Shown here: positions 9,786-18,265 of the stretch, in pieces | Numbering within the stretch: the stretch's first letter is position 1 | How the letters are laid out: each line of letters opens with the position of its first letter | From: Billgrantia ethanolica | GTDB taxonomy: Bacteria; Pseudomonadota; Gammaproteobacteria; Pseudomonadales; Halomonadaceae | Assembly (NCBI RefSeq): GCF_021404305.1 | Contig: NZ_JABFTX010000001.1 | Span: forward strand, 248,001 to 312,000 | Length of the DNA stretch: 64,000 nt | Reading direction: 5' to 3' | Notes under the pieces: model-generated | Database searches by the model: none | What the model was told of the DNA's origin: nothing | The model's input: only the letters and a program-made list of their open reading frames with translations | Made by a program: the position numbers and the translations under genes

Positions 9786-10973
9786 CTAATCCACGAGTTC
9801 GATGGCCACCGCGGTGGCTTCGCCGCCGCCGATGCACAGGCTGGCGATACCGCGCTTGCCGCCTTTGGTGCGCAGGGCGTGGATCAGGGTGGCAATGATG
9901 CGCGACCCGGTGGAGCCGATGGGGTGGCCCTGGGCGCAGGCGCCGCCGAAGACGTTGACCTTGTCGTGCGGAATGTCGAGTCCGTCCATGGCCAGCAGCG
10001 TGACCACGGCAAAGGCCTCGTTGATTTCGAACAGATCGACGTCGGCCACGCCCCAGCCGAGCTTCTTCATCAGCTTGTCGATGGCGCCCACCGGGGCGAT
10101 GGTGAACTCGCTGGGGTGCTGGGAGTGGGTGCTGTGACCCAGCATGCGCGCCAGCGGCTTGCTGCCAAGCCGGTCGGCGGCGGCCTGGCTGGCCAGGATC
10201 AGTGCCGAGGCGCCGTCGGAGATGGAGCTCGAGTTGGCCGCGGTGATGGTCCCGTCCTTGGCGAAGGCGGGGCGCAGCTGACGGATCTTGTCGAGCTTGG
10301 CCTGGAACGGCTGCTCATCGTGCTCGACCATGCTCTCGCCCTGACGGCTGGTGACGGTGACCGGGGCCATCTCGGCCGCGAGGTGGCCGGCATTGGTGGC
10401 CGCCATGGCCCGCTCCAGCGAGGCGATGGCGAAGTCGTCCAGGCGCTCGCGGGAATAGCCGCGCTGGCTGGCGATATCCTGAGCGAACACGCCCATCAAC
10501 TTGCCGGTTTCGGCGTCTTCCAGGCCGTCGAGGAACATGTGATCCTTCAGCTCGCCATGGCCCAGACGGTAGCCGGTGCGCGCCTTGGTCAGCACGTGGG
10601 GGGCGTTGGACATCGACTCCATGCCGCCGGCGAGGATCACCTCGCCGCTGCCGGCGCGGATCAGGTCGTGGGCCAGCATGGCGGCCTTCATGCCCGAGCC
10701 GCACAGCTTGTTGATGGTGGTGGCGCCGATGCCATCGGGAATGCCGGCCTGGCGCATGGCCTGGCGAGCCGGACCCTGCTTGACGCCACCCGGCAGCACG
10801 CAGCCCATGATGCCTTCATCGATGCTGCCGGCCTCGATGCCGGCACGCTCGATGGCGGCGCGAATCGCCGTGGCGGCGAGCTCGGGTGCCGTGAGACTGG
10901 CCAGGCTGCCCAGCATGCCGCCCATGGGCGTGCGGGTAGCGGAAAGGAAGACGATGTCGTTGGGGCTGCTCAT
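9786..10973 (-). CDS. Acetyl-CoA C-acyltransferase (thiolase)
   Basis: Thiolase II family enzyme of 395 residues catalysing thiolytic cleavage or condensation of acyl-CoA with acetyl-CoA. Nucleophilic Cys91 is in KLCGSGMKA, the NEAFA motif is present, His is in GACAQGHPIGSTGSR and the second Cys is in CIGGGEATA. Overall it resembles acetoacetyl-CoA thiolases (AtoB/PhaA). AGGAG precedes the ATG. It is divergent from a TetR regulator, with a shared operator-like sequence between them, and close to an acyl-CoA synthetase and an SDR dehydrogenase, which suggests a catabolic role rather than PHB synthesis. Confidence 0.94.
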   Translation of the reverse strand: MSSPNDIVFLSATRTPMGGMLGSLASLTAPELAATAIRAAIERAGIEAGSIDEGIMGCVLPGGVKQGPARQAMRQAGIPDGIGATTINKLCGSGMKAAMLAHDLIRAGSGEVILAGGMESMSNAPHVLTKARTGYRLGHGELKDHMFLDGLEDAETGKLMGVFAQDIASQRGYSRERLDDFAIASLERAMAATNAGHLAAEMAPVTVTSRQGESMVEHDEQPFQAKLDKIRQLRPAFAKDGTITAANSSSISDGASALILASQAAADRLGSKPLARMLGHSTHSQHPSEFTIAPVGAIDKLMKKLGWGVADVDLFEINEAFAVVTLLAMDGLDIPHDKVNVFGGACAQGHPIGSTGSRIIATLIHALRTKGGKRGIASLCIGGGEATAVAIELVD

Positions 10974-11130
10974 GGTGGCGGTCTCCTGGTATTACTGGGT
11001 GATTTGTCGTTGTCGTGAGCCGGCCTGGTGCCAAGGCCGTCTCTTGCATGTATTCACACGTTCTCGCAGCGCCGTCTCGACGCTGGTTGCGTTGACCTCT
11101 TTGCGCTGCTGTGTTCTTCTCAACATCAAC

Positions 11131-11146
11131 CAAGCAAGCGCTAGTG
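11131..11146. promoter_or_regulatory. TetR operator-like site 1
   Basis: In the divergent thiolase/TetR intergenic region, the imperfect repeat CAAGC-AAGC-GCTAG (from 11131 to about 11144) contains AGCAAGCGCTAG, the exact reverse complement of the 12-nt core CTAGCGCTTGCT found again at 11816-11827. It ends about 10 nt before the tetR start, so autoregulation is likely. Confidence 0.6.
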
Positions 11147-11154
11147 TAAACCCG

Positions 11155-11760
11155 ATGAATGTCGTTAACGAGTCCCCACGCCGTAAGGAATTGACCCGTC
11201 TGGCCGCGCAATTGTTCGTCCAGGAGGGGTTCGACCGTACCACGGTGCGCATGCTGGCCCAGGAGATGGGCATCAAGTCCGGCAGCCTGTTCCACCACTT
11301 CCGCGACAAGCAGGAGATCCTCGCCGCCGTCATCGAGGAGGGCACCCAGAACGCCCTGGCGCTGGCGCGTCAGGCGCTGGAAGAGTGCGGCGACTCGGCC
11401 GACGAACGGCTGCATGCCATGGCCAGGGCGCATCTGCAGACGCTGCTGACCGACCGCAACGCCCATGTCGTCGCGCTCTACGAGTGGCGGCGGCTGGATG
11501 CCGCATCACGGGACCATCTCAGCCACCTGCGCGATGCCTACGAAGAGCTGTGGGAGCAGGTCATCGACGAGGCTCTGGAGGCCGGTCTGATACACGGCGA
11601 CCGTTTTCTCGTCTCGCGCTTCGTCATGGGGGCGCTCAACTGGACGGTGCGCTGGTACGACCCCGAAGGCGCACGCAAACCCGAAGACCTGGCCCATGAG
11701 CTGGTCGCGATGATCACCACCTCAGCCCACACCCCGCCTGGGCAGTCGACCAAGGTCTAG
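11155..11760 (+). CDS. TetR/AcrR-family transcriptional regulator
   Basis: Repressor of 201 residues. The N-terminal helix-turn-helix is typical: LTRLAAQLFVQEGFDRTTVRMLAQEMG, then GSLFHHFRDKQEIL (about residues 10-58). The C-terminal ligand domain includes YEWRRLD, as in regulators of acyl-CoA degradation such as KstR2-like proteins. I chose ATG 11155; further upstream in-frame codons lie inside the divergent promoter region. It lies between the thiolase and the acyl-CoA synthetase genes, and both flanking intergenic regions carry the same 12-nt palindromic core, so it probably controls this catabolic cluster. Confidence 0.9.
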   Translation: MNVVNESPRRKELTRLAAQLFVQEGFDRTTVRMLAQEMGIKSGSLFHHFRDKQEILAAVIEEGTQNALALARQALEECGDSADERLHAMARAHLQTLLTDRNAHVVALYEWRRLDAASRDHLSHLRDAYEELWEQVIDEALEAGLIHGDRFLVSRFVMGALNWTVRWYDPEGARKPEDLAHELVAMITTSAHTPPGQSTKV

Positions 11761-11766
11761 CCCTTC

Positions 11767-11782
11767 CCCCTCGTTCGAGGGG
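11767..11782 (+). terminator. Weak hairpin after tetR
   Basis: CCCCTC-GTTC-GAGGGG stem-loop 6 nt after the tetR stop, followed by only two T residues. A terminator is possible but weak. Confidence 0.35.
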
Positions 11783-11804
11783 TTGCCCCGCCCTGAGTTT
11801 GCTT

Positions 11805-11846
11805 CTAGGTTGTACCTAGCGCTTGCTAGGTTGACGCTTACGTCAA
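11805..11846. promoter_or_regulatory. Palindrome cluster and promoter of the acyl-CoA synthetase gene
   Basis: Three nested inverted repeats lie about 120-160 nt before the synthetase start: CTAGGT-TGT-ACCTAG (11805-11819), ACCTAGC-GCTT-GCTAGGT (11814-11831) and TTGACG-CTTA-CGTCAA (11831-11846). The second shares its core with the site beside tetR. TTGACG (11831-11836) and TATAAG (11852-11857) could be a -35/-10 pair with short 15-bp spacing, so a bound repressor would cover the -35. The third palindrome may belong to a second regulator. Confidence 0.65.
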
Positions 11847-11962
11847 CTGCATATAAGCAGATGAGATCCAAGCGGAATGGAACGGCGAACCGGCCTCGAC
11901 ACTGGCGAAGCGTCGGGGTGGCGCTTCAACAACAAGCACAATCAGGCACAAGAGGGCAGTCA

Positions 11963-13630
11963 ATGAGCACGCAATCGCTTCCCGAGTATCCCGCCTTTAT
12001 GGAGCGCTTCTCCATCGACGAGGTCATTGCAGGTCTCGACGACCACGGCGATGGCAAGTTCAACGCTTTCGAATCCTGCTGCGGCCGCCACCTGCGCGCC
12101 GGTCGTGGAGAGGTGGTGGCGCTGGTGCATGAGGATACCCAAGGCAACGTCAACCGGCGTACCTATGCCGAGCTGGAAGTCGAGAGTGCCAGGCTCGCCG
12201 GCTGGTTCGCCGAGCGCGGTCTGGGCGTGGGCGACCGCATCGCCTGTATGCTGCCGCGTTCCCCCGAGCTGCTGGTGGCGGTACTGGCCACCTGGCGCAT
12301 CGGGGCGGTCTATCAGCCGCTGTTTACCGCCTTCGGCCCCGATGCCGTCGACTACCGCCTCGGCCGGGCCGATACCAAGCTGGTGATCACCGACCATGCC
12401 AACCGCTTCAAGTTCGACGGACTCTCCCAGTGTCCGCCGGTGCTGGCCGTGGGCGGGCCGAGCGAAGGACACGACGACGATCTCGACTGGGGCGAGGCGC
12501 TCTCGCACTCGCCGATCCAGGCCACTCCGCCGCGGCTTTCGCCGGAGGCGCCGTTCCTGCAGATGTTCACCTCGGGCACCGTGGGCAAACCCAAGGGAGT
12601 GGCGGTGCCGCTCTCCGGCATGCCGGCCTTCGCCATCTATATGAAGCTGGCCATCGACCTGCGCGAGAGCGATCGCTTCTGGAACATGGCCGATCCGGGC
12701 TGGGCCTACGGGCTCTACTACGCCATAGCCGGACCGCTGCTGCTGGGGGTGACCACGCACTTCTGCGAGGCGGGCTTCAGTGCCGAAGGGGCGCTCGACT
12801 TCATGCGTCGGCACCGCATCACCAACTTCGCCGCTGCACCCACCGCCTATCGCCTGATGAAGGCCTCGGGGTTGTTCGACTGCGCCCACGAGAGCCTCGA
12901 CCTGCGCGTGGCCAGCTCTGCCGGTGAACCGCTCAACACCGAAGTGGTGACCTGGGTCGAGCGCTCGCTGGGCTGTCCGGTGATGGATCACTACGGTCAG
13001 ACCGAGACCGGCATGACCTGCTGCAACCATCATGCGCTCGGGCATCCCAAGCACGTTGGGGCCATGGGCGTGCCCATGCCCGGCTATCGCCTGGCCATTC
13101 TCGACGCCGAGTACAACGAGCTGCCGCCAGGCGAGCCGGGCGTGCTGGCGGTGGACATCGAGCGCTCGCCGGCGCACTTCTTCCAAGGCTATACCTGGCA
13201 GGAGAAGCACCCCTTCGCCAAGGGCTACTACCTGACCGGCGACGTGGTGATCCGCAACGAGGACGGCACCTTCCAGTTCGCCGGGCGTGACGACGACATC
13301 ATCACCACCGCCGGCTACCGCGTGGGCCCCACCGACGTGGAGAACACCGTGCTCACGCATCCGGCAGTGGCGGAGTCCGCCGCGGTGGGCCAGCCTGACG
13401 AGATTCGCGGCGAGATCATCAAGTCCTATGTGGTGCTGCGCGAGGGCTTCGAGGCCAGCGACGAGCTGGCCGACGAGATTCGTCAGCGGGTTCGCGAACG
13501 GCTCTCCACCCACGCCTTCCCGCGGGTGATCGAATTCGTCGAGGCCCTGCCCAAGACGCCCAGCGGCAAGATTCAGCGCTTCAAGCTGCGCGCCGATGCC
13601 GCCGAGAAGGCGGAGGAGGCAGCCAAATGA
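11963..13630 (+). CDS. AMP-forming acyl-CoA synthetase
   Basis: ANL-superfamily ligase of 555 residues that activates a carboxylic acid to its CoA ester through an acyl-adenylate. The P-loop-like motif FTSGTVGKPKG is at about 200-210, DHYGQTETGM is the adenylate-binding motif, TGDVV and the hinge GRDDDII follow, and the catalytic Lys is in KTPSGKIQRFK near the C-terminus. ATG 11963 has AGAGGG upstream. The acid is not certain; the layout resembles short- or medium-chain acyl ligases. An SDR dehydrogenase gene follows 16 nt downstream and is probably in the same operon. Confidence 0.9.
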   Translation: MSTQSLPEYPAFMERFSIDEVIAGLDDHGDGKFNAFESCCGRHLRAGRGEVVALVHEDTQGNVNRRTYAELEVESARLAGWFAERGLGVGDRIACMLPRSPELLVAVLATWRIGAVYQPLFTAFGPDAVDYRLGRADTKLVITDHANRFKFDGLSQCPPVLAVGGPSEGHDDDLDWGEALSHSPIQATPPRLSPEAPFLQMFTSGTVGKPKGVAVPLSGMPAFAIYMKLAIDLRESDRFWNMADPGWAYGLYYAIAGPLLLGVTTHFCEAGFSAEGALDFMRRHRITNFAAAPTAYRLMKASGLFDCAHESLDLRVASSAGEPLNTEVVTWVERSLGCPVMDHYGQTETGMTCCNHHALGHPKHVGAMGVPMPGYRLAILDAEYNELPPGEPGVLAVDIERSPAHFFQGYTWQEKHPFAKGYYLTGDVVIRNEDGTFQFAGRDDDIITTAGYRVGPTDVENTVLTHPAVAESAAVGQPDEIRGEIIKSYVVLREGFEASDELADEIRQRVRERLSTHAFPRVIEFVEALPKTPSGKIQRFKLRADAAEKAEEAAK

Positions 13631-13646
13631 ACCGGGAGACAACCCC

Positions 13647-14414
13647 ATGCAAGTGAAGGACCGTACCTTTCTGATCACCGGCGCCGCCTCCGGACTGGGA
13701 GCGGCCACCGCCGAACGCCTGGTGGCCGGCGGCGGCCGGGTGGTGCTCTGCGACCTGAGCGAGGCCGTCGAGGCCCACGCCGAAACGCTCGGCGAGGCCG
13801 CCCGCGCGGTACGCGGCGACGTGACCTCTGCGGCCGACATGCAGGCAGCGGTGGACGCCGCCGTCGCCCTGGGGGGTGATGCGGGCCTGGCAGGTGTGGT
13901 GCACTGCGCCGGCGTGGTCAGCGTGGCCAAGCTGGTCGACCGCGAAGGCAACCCGGCCGACCTCGACGCCTACGCACGCACGGTGCAGATCAACCTGGTT
14001 GGCACCTTCAACGTCATGCGTCTGGCCGCCGCCGCCATGGCGAAAAATGCACCGAGCGACGATGGCGAGCGCGGGGTCATCGTCAACACGGCCTCCATCG
14101 CCGCCTTCGACGGCCAGGTTGGGCAGTGCGCCTACAGCGCCTCCAAGGCCGGGGTGGTGGGCATGAGCCTGCCGGCGGCACGCGAGCTGTCGCGCCATGG
14201 CATCCGCGTGATGGCCATTGCCCCCGGGGTATTCCAGACGCCGATGATGAGCGAGATTCCCGACGAGGCCGCCAAGGCGCTGGCCGCCTCGGTACCATTC
14301 CCCAAACGCCTGGGCCATCCCGACGAGTTCGCTCGCCTGGCCGAGCAGATCATCACCAATGCCATGCTCAACGGCGAAGTGATCCGCCTCGACGGCGGCA
14401 TCCGCATGCAGTGA
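13647..14414 (+). CDS. SDR-family 3-hydroxyacyl-CoA dehydrogenase
   Basis: Short-chain dehydrogenase of 255 residues resembling 3-hydroxyacyl-CoA dehydrogenase type 2 (HSD17B10-like). The cofactor motif TGAASGLG is near residue 11-18, followed by GDVTS and the catalytic set Ser ([10 protein letters not shown]), Tyr and Lys (YSASKAG). GVFQTPMM and the C-terminal [11 protein letters not shown] fit the family. It would oxidise the 3-hydroxyacyl-CoA made in beta-oxidation, feeding the nearby thiolase. It follows the synthetase gene by 16 nt and has GGGAG upstream of ATG. Confidence 0.88.
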   Translation: MQVKDRTFLITGAASGLGAATAERLVAGGGRVVLCDLSEAVEAHAETLGEAARAVRGDVTSAADMQAAVDAAVALGGDAGLAGVVHCAGVVSVAKLVDREGNPADLDAYARTVQINLVGTFNVMRLAAAAMAKNAPSDDGERGVIVNTASIAAFDGQVGQCAYSASKAGVVGMSLPAARELSRHGIRVMAIAPGVFQTPMMSEIPDEAAKALAASVPFPKRLGHPDEFARLAEQIITNAMLNGEVIRLDGGIRMQ

Positions 14415-14496
14415 GCGTTGGTAGCGCTACCTTGGCAGGCTACTTGTCGGCGCGTTAGCGTAGGATGCACGACAAGCCGTAACAGGAACGCCTGCC

Positions 14497-14949
14497 ATGC
14501 CCAGCCAGGAGATCGGCACTGACCTCGAACTCGAGAGTCAGCTCTGTTTCACGCTGTACTCCACTTCACTGTTGATGACCAAGTTCTACAAGCCCCTGCT
14601 CAAGGGGCTTGGCCTCACCTATCCGCAATATCTCGTTCTCCTCACCCTGTGGCAGCAGGATGGCCAGAGCGCCGGGGCCATCAGTCGGCGCCTGATGACC
14701 GACACCGGTTCGTTGACCCCCGTGTTCAAGCGGCTGGAAGCCGAGGGGCTGCTGCGGCGGGTGCGTAACCGGCGCGACGAACGAGTCGTCGAACTGTTTC
14801 TCACTGAGCGGGGCAGGGCGTTGCAGGTGCAGGCACAGGAGATCCCCGGCTGTGTGGTCATGGCCAGCGGTCAGCCGCAGGAGGAGCTGGAGGAGCTGAA
14901 GGCACGGCTCGAGGCGCTGCGAGACAGGCTTTACGACGCCATGCCATGA
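14497..14949 (+). CDS. ohrR: OhrR-like MarR-family regulator
   Basis: MarR winged-helix protein of 150 residues. The N-terminal ESQLCFTLYSTS carries the lone redox-sensing cysteine (about residue 17) typical of OhrR repressors, and the tyrosine pair around TKFYKPLLKGLGLTYPQYLVLL matches. The DNA-binding wing is KRLEAEGLLRRVRNRRDERVV. OhrR responds to organic hydroperoxides by oxidation of that cysteine. The usual partner peroxidase gene ohr is not adjacent; flanking genes are an SDR dehydrogenase and an acyl-CoA dehydrogenase. Assignment rests on the cysteine context. Confidence 0.85.
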   Translation: MPSQEIGTDLELESQLCFTLYSTSLLMTKFYKPLLKGLGLTYPQYLVLLTLWQQDGQSAGAISRRLMTDTGSLTPVFKRLEAEGLLRRVRNRRDERVVELFLTERGRALQVQAQEIPGCVVMASGQPQEELEELKARLEALRDRLYDAMP

Positions 14950-15016
14950 GCCGGACCTGAATGCCGGCCAAGGTGGCGCGGCACCCTCTTCCCTGGGGAA
15001 TTCTCGCTTCTTGTAT

Positions 15017-15061
15017 GGTGCGCAATATATTGGTGCCAATTATTTTTGTGCAACTATTGAT
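15017..15061. repeat. Three 15-bp phased GTGC repeats
   Basis: Units TGGTGCGCAATATAT, TGGTGCCAATTATTT and TTGTGCAACTATTGA follow each other directly, placing GTGC at 15018, 15033 and 15048. The stretch is AT-rich against a GC-rich background. Spacing does not fit the NtrC consensus exactly. Function unknown; cooperative regulator binding is possible. Confidence 0.5.
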
Positions 15062-15215
15062 GGCGTAATCGTGAAAGCCCTGGGCTCGGCGCCTACCGCC
15101 GTGTCAGGCGCCTGGTGCGAGCCGCTGGGAGTTCCGTAGCCTCTCATCCCGCGTCTTGTCTGAGCGTGTACTGAGGGTGGGGCAGGCAGGTGGAAGAAAA
15201 GATTAAAACGAGCGC

Positions 15216-15261
15216 TTGACTCGGCGCTTTGTGCGAGCTAGTTTCAAACACATGTTTGAAA
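15216..15261 (+). promoter_or_regulatory. Promoter with PsrA-type operator for acyl-CoA dehydrogenase
   Basis: TTGACT (15216-15221), a 17-bp spacer and TAGTTT (15239-15244) form a plausible sigma-70 promoter. Overlapping its -10 is the perfect palindrome TTTCAAAC-ACAT-GTTTGAAA (15242-15261). Its core CAAAC-N4-GTTTG matches the published Pseudomonas PsrA consensus, a TetR-type fatty-acid-responsive repressor. Repression relieved by long-chain acyl-CoA is the likely mode. Confidence 0.75.
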
Positions 15262-15331
15262 GCGGCTGACGCTGCTTTCCCACGCCCGGCTTCAGGCGAC
15301 CCGTTTCGGCGACCTTTTGTGGAGAGTAGAG

Positions 15332-17143
15332 ATGCCCGATTATCAGGCCCCCCTGCGCGATCTTCGTTTCGTGATGGACGAAATGCTGGACTATCCCGCT
15401 CACTATGCCCGCTTGCCGGGTGGTGAAGACGCGACGCCTGACGTGGTGGCCGCCATTCTCGAAGAGGGCGCCCGCTTCACCCGCGAGGTGCTGCTGCCGC
15501 TGAACCAGAGCGGCGACCAGGAGGGCTGTCTGCTCGAGGGCGGCGAAGTCAAGGCGCCCAAGGGCTTCAAGGAGGCCTACCAGCAGTATGTCGAAGGCGG
15601 CTGGCCGAGCCTGGCGGCGGAGCCTGCCCATGGCGGCCAGGGCTTGCCGCACTCGCTGGCCATGGTGCTTTCCGAGATGATCTGCGCCACCAACCTGGCG
15701 TGGGGCATGTACCCCGGCCTGTCGCATGGTGCTGCCGACGCGCTGCGCCATCATGGCACCGAGGAGCAGCAGGCCACCTACCTCACCAAGCTGGTCGAGG
15801 GCGTGTGGACCGGCACCATGTGTCTGACCGAGCCGCACTGCGGTACCGACCTGGGCCTGATCAAGACCCGCGCCGTGCCCACTGCCGATGGCGCCTACGA
15901 GATCACCGGCACCAAGATCTTCATCTCTGCCGGCGAGCATGATCTGGCCGAGAACATCGTGCATCTGGTGCTGGCCAAGCTGCCCGATGCCCCGGAAGGC
16001 TCCAAGGGCATCTCCCTGTTCGTGGTCCCCAAGTTCCTGCCGGATGCCGAGGGCAACCCCGGCGAGCGCAACGGCGTGGCCTGCGGCTCGCTGGAGCACA
16101 AGATGGGCATCCACGGCAACGCCACCTGCGTGATGAACTTCGACGCCGCCCGCGGCTTCCTCGTCGGTCCGCCCAACAAAGGACTGGCCTGCATGTTCAC
16201 CATGATGAACGCCGCGCGCCTGGGTGTGGGCATCCAGGGCCTGGGTCTGACCGAGGCGAGCTTCCAGAACGCGCTGGCCTATGCCCGCGACCGTCTGCAG
16301 ATGCGCGCGCTCTCCGGTCCGCAGGCGCCCGAGAAGCCCGCCGACCCGATCATCGTGCATCCCGACGTGCGTCGCATGCTGCTGACCCAGAAGGCCTTCG
16401 CCGAAGGCGGTCGGATGCTGGTGCTCTACACCGCACAGATGCTGGATGTCGTCGAGCACGGCCAGGACGCCGCCGAGCGCGAGCGCGCCGAGACCCTGCT
16501 CAGCCTGCTGACGCCGATCGTCAAGGCGTTCCTCACCGAGGTGGGCTTCGAAGCCACCAACGAGGGCGTACAGGTCTTCGGCGGTCACGGTTTCATCCAG
16601 GAGTGGGGCATGGAGCAGCTGGTGCGCGACTCCCGCATCACGCGCCTCTATGAAGGCACCACCGGCATCCAGGCCCTCGACCTGCTGGGTCGCAAGGTGT
16701 TGATGAGCCAGGGCGAGAGCCTCAAGGTCTTCACCAAGGAGATTCACAAGTTCTGCAAAGGCGAAGAGGGCAACGCCGACATGGCCGAGTTCGTCGCGCC
16801 GCTGGCCAAGCTCAACGCCGAGTGGGGCGAGCTGACCATGGGCATCGGCATGAAAGCGATGAACGACCGTGAGGAAGTCGGTGCGGCCAGCGTCGACTAC
16901 CTGATGTATTCCGGCTACGTGACCCTTGCCTACCTCTTCGCCCGTGCCGCCAAGCAGGCTCAGCAAGCCATGGCGGGTGGCAGCGACGAAGCGGCCTTCT
17001 ACCAGGCCAAGGTCAAGACCGCGCGCTTCTACTTCCAGCGTCTGTTGCCGCGCACCCGCGCCCACGCCCAGTGCATTCAGGCCGGCGCCGAGCCGCTGAT
17101 GGCACTGTCGGCGGAGGAGTTCGGTCTCGGCTTCGAGATCTGA
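15332..17143 (+). CDS. Long (603-residue) acyl-CoA dehydrogenase
   Basis: FAD-dependent dehydrogenase for the first step of beta-oxidation, passing electrons to ETF. The protein has the N-terminal extension and C-terminal helical domain of the roughly 600-residue subfamily. Visible motifs are [13 protein letters not shown] (flavin contact), [12 protein letters not shown], and the C-terminal [40 protein letters not shown], split by the catalytic region. ATG 15332 has GGAGAG upstream; the in-frame ATG 15 nt earlier lacks an RBS. A terminator follows. ETF-QO, which accepts these electrons, lies at the far end of the window. Confidence 0.93.
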   Translation: MPDYQAPLRDLRFVMDEMLDYPAHYARLPGGEDATPDVVAAILEEGARFTREVLLPLNQSGDQEGCLLEGGEVKAPKGFKEAYQQYVEGGWPSLAAEPAHGGQGLPHSLAMVLSEMICATNLAWGMYPGLSHGAADALRHHGTEEQQATYLTKLVEGVWTGTMCLTEPHCGTDLGLIKTRAVPTADGAYEITGTKIFISAGEHDLAENIVHLVLAKLPDAPEGSKGISLFVVPKFLPDAEGNPGERNGVACGSLEHKMGIHGNATCVMNFDAARGFLVGPPNKGLACMFTMMNAARLGVGIQGLGLTEASFQNALAYARDRLQMRALSGPQAPEKPADPIIVHPDVRRMLLTQKAFAEGGRMLVLYTAQMLDVVEHGQDAAERERAETLLSLLTPIVKAFLTEVGFEATNEGVQVFGGHGFIQEWGMEQLVRDSRITRLYEGTTGIQALDLLGRKVLMSQGESLKVFTKEIHKFCKGEEGNADMAEFVAPLAKLNAEWGELTMGIGMKAMNDREEVGAASVDYLMYSGYVTLAYLFARAAKQAQQAMAGGSDEAAFYQAKVKTARFYFQRLLPRTRAHAQCIQAGAEPLMALSAEEFGLGFEI

Positions 17144-17189
17144 TCGTTACCAGGCATCTCTCTCGGTCAGTGCGACTGATCGGTGTTTC

Positions 17190-17220
17190 GCGGCGGGCCT
17201 TGCCCGCCGCTTTTTTATTT
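17190..17220 (+). terminator. Rho-independent terminator of acyl-CoA dehydrogenase
   Basis: GCGGCGGGC-CTT-GCCCGCCGC followed by TTTTTTATTT, 47 nt after the stop. Confidence 0.92.
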
Positions 17221-17233
17221 CCGGCCCGACAAG

Positions 17234-18259
17234 CTATCGATCGCACAGCGTGGACAGCGGTATCTCGCGAGCGACTTCGAGCCCCGAAGGAAGCTCGGCG
17301 GTGGGGTCATGAAGCCAGGCGGCGATATCCTGCTCGGTGCGCTCACGTTGGCTGTAGCGGGTGAGCATATGGTAGCCGCCGGGATAGAACGCCAGGCGTA
17401 CCGCCTCATCCTGCGGCAAGCGCTCCAGCAGGGCGCAGTAGGCTTCAGTAGGAATAACCTGATCCTCGTCGCCGTAGAGGATCAGAGCCGGTGAGGGCAG
17501 CTTGCTCGACGCTTCGAGAGCCAGCCCCATGGTATTGGTCAGGCCTGCCAGGGTGTCGACTCGTGCGCTGCGCAGAATCAGGGGGTCGCCGGCGAGCTGG
17601 CGCTTGATCTCGTCGTCGTCGGTGGGCTCGATGCCCAGGCGCCGGGTGGTGCGGATCGAGAAAGTGGTTTGGGGCATCAGACGCACGCCGAGCCAGAGCC
17701 CGGCACGTTGATACCAGGGCATGGTCTCCGTGCCCCACACCGCGGGTGCGATCAGTATGCTGCCGTCTACCGGCGGCGGCGTGTCGGCGGTCATGGCAAG
17801 CAGTACGATCGCGGCTCCCATGCTCTTGCCGATCACATACAGCGGCTTGTCTTGATGGCGCTCACGCAGCAGCTTCGTCAGCATGACGACGTCGTCGCGC
17901 AGGCGCTCGTGACCGGCCCAGATACGGCGCTGCTCGGTAGTGCCGAAGCCACGCTGGTCGTGGGCATAGACCTCGATGCCGTGCGGGGCCAGGGCTTGGG
18001 CCATGACCTCGAAGCTACCGGCATGATCGTTGAAACCGTGTACCGCCAACACGATCACCTCGGCTTCGTCTTCGGCTGGCCAATGGCGCAGCGGCAGGCG
18101 GTAGCCGTCGTCGGCAATCACCTGGTAGGCGGCCAGTTGAGGCACGCTGGCGCCCGGCCCCGGCGTTTGCAGTGCCGGCCCGGCACAGCCGGTCAGATGG
18201 ACGACCAGCAAGATGACCATGGCCAGCAGTCCTCTGCAGTTCCAGGCGTGCCAGCTCAT
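17234..18259 (-). CDS. Lipoprotein alpha/beta hydrolase (lysophospholipase-like)
   Basis: Predicted membrane-anchored serine hydrolase of 341 residues. The N-terminal hydrophobic segment ends in a lipobox L-T-G-C (Cys25). The fold features LAVHGFNDHAGSF (oxyanion region), AHDQRGFG, the nucleophile elbow G-K-S-M-G, Asp in GDEDQVIP and His in GGYHML, as in monoglyceride lipase and lysophospholipase families. The elbow has Lys where His is usual. It is 6 nt downstream of a winged-helix gene on the same strand, so the two are probably co-transcribed. Confidence 0.85.
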   Translation of the reverse strand: MSWHAWNCRGLLAMVILLVVHLTGCAGPALQTPGPGASVPQLAAYQVIADDGYRLPLRHWPAEDEAEVIVLAVHGFNDHAGSFEVMAQALAPHGIEVYAHDQRGFGTTEQRRIWAGHERLRDDVVMLTKLLRERHQDKPLYVIGKSMGAAIVLLAMTADTPPPVDGSILIAPAVWGTETMPWYQRAGLWLGVRLMPQTTFSIRTTRRLGIEPTDDDEIKRQLAGDPLILRSARVDTLAGLTNTMGLALEASSKLPSPALILYGDEDQVIPTEAYCALLERLPQDEAVRLAFYPGGYHMLTRYSQRERTEQDIAAWLHDPTAELPSGLEVAREIPLSTLCDR

Positions 18260-18265
18260 GTCGGC

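Larger units (their letters stand above)
14950..15331. other. 382-bp regulatory gap upstream of the acyl-CoA dehydrogenase gene
   Basis: No gene is supported. The gap holds an AT-rich patch with three 15-bp phased units (15017-15061) and, nearer the dehydrogenase, a promoter overlapped by a PsrA-type palindrome (15216-15261). Confidence 0.6.

Noticed and set aside
15012..15062. Sigma-54 promoter or NtrC sites in the 15-bp repeats
   Set aside because: On the minus strand TGGCAC and TTGC are 2 bp too far apart, and the GCAC-N7-GTGC spacing of NtrC is not met.
15203..17065. 620-residue minus-strand open frame opposite the acyl-CoA dehydrogenase
   Set aside because: Low-complexity His/Gln/Gly-rich translation typical of antisense frames; the plus strand has full family motifs.
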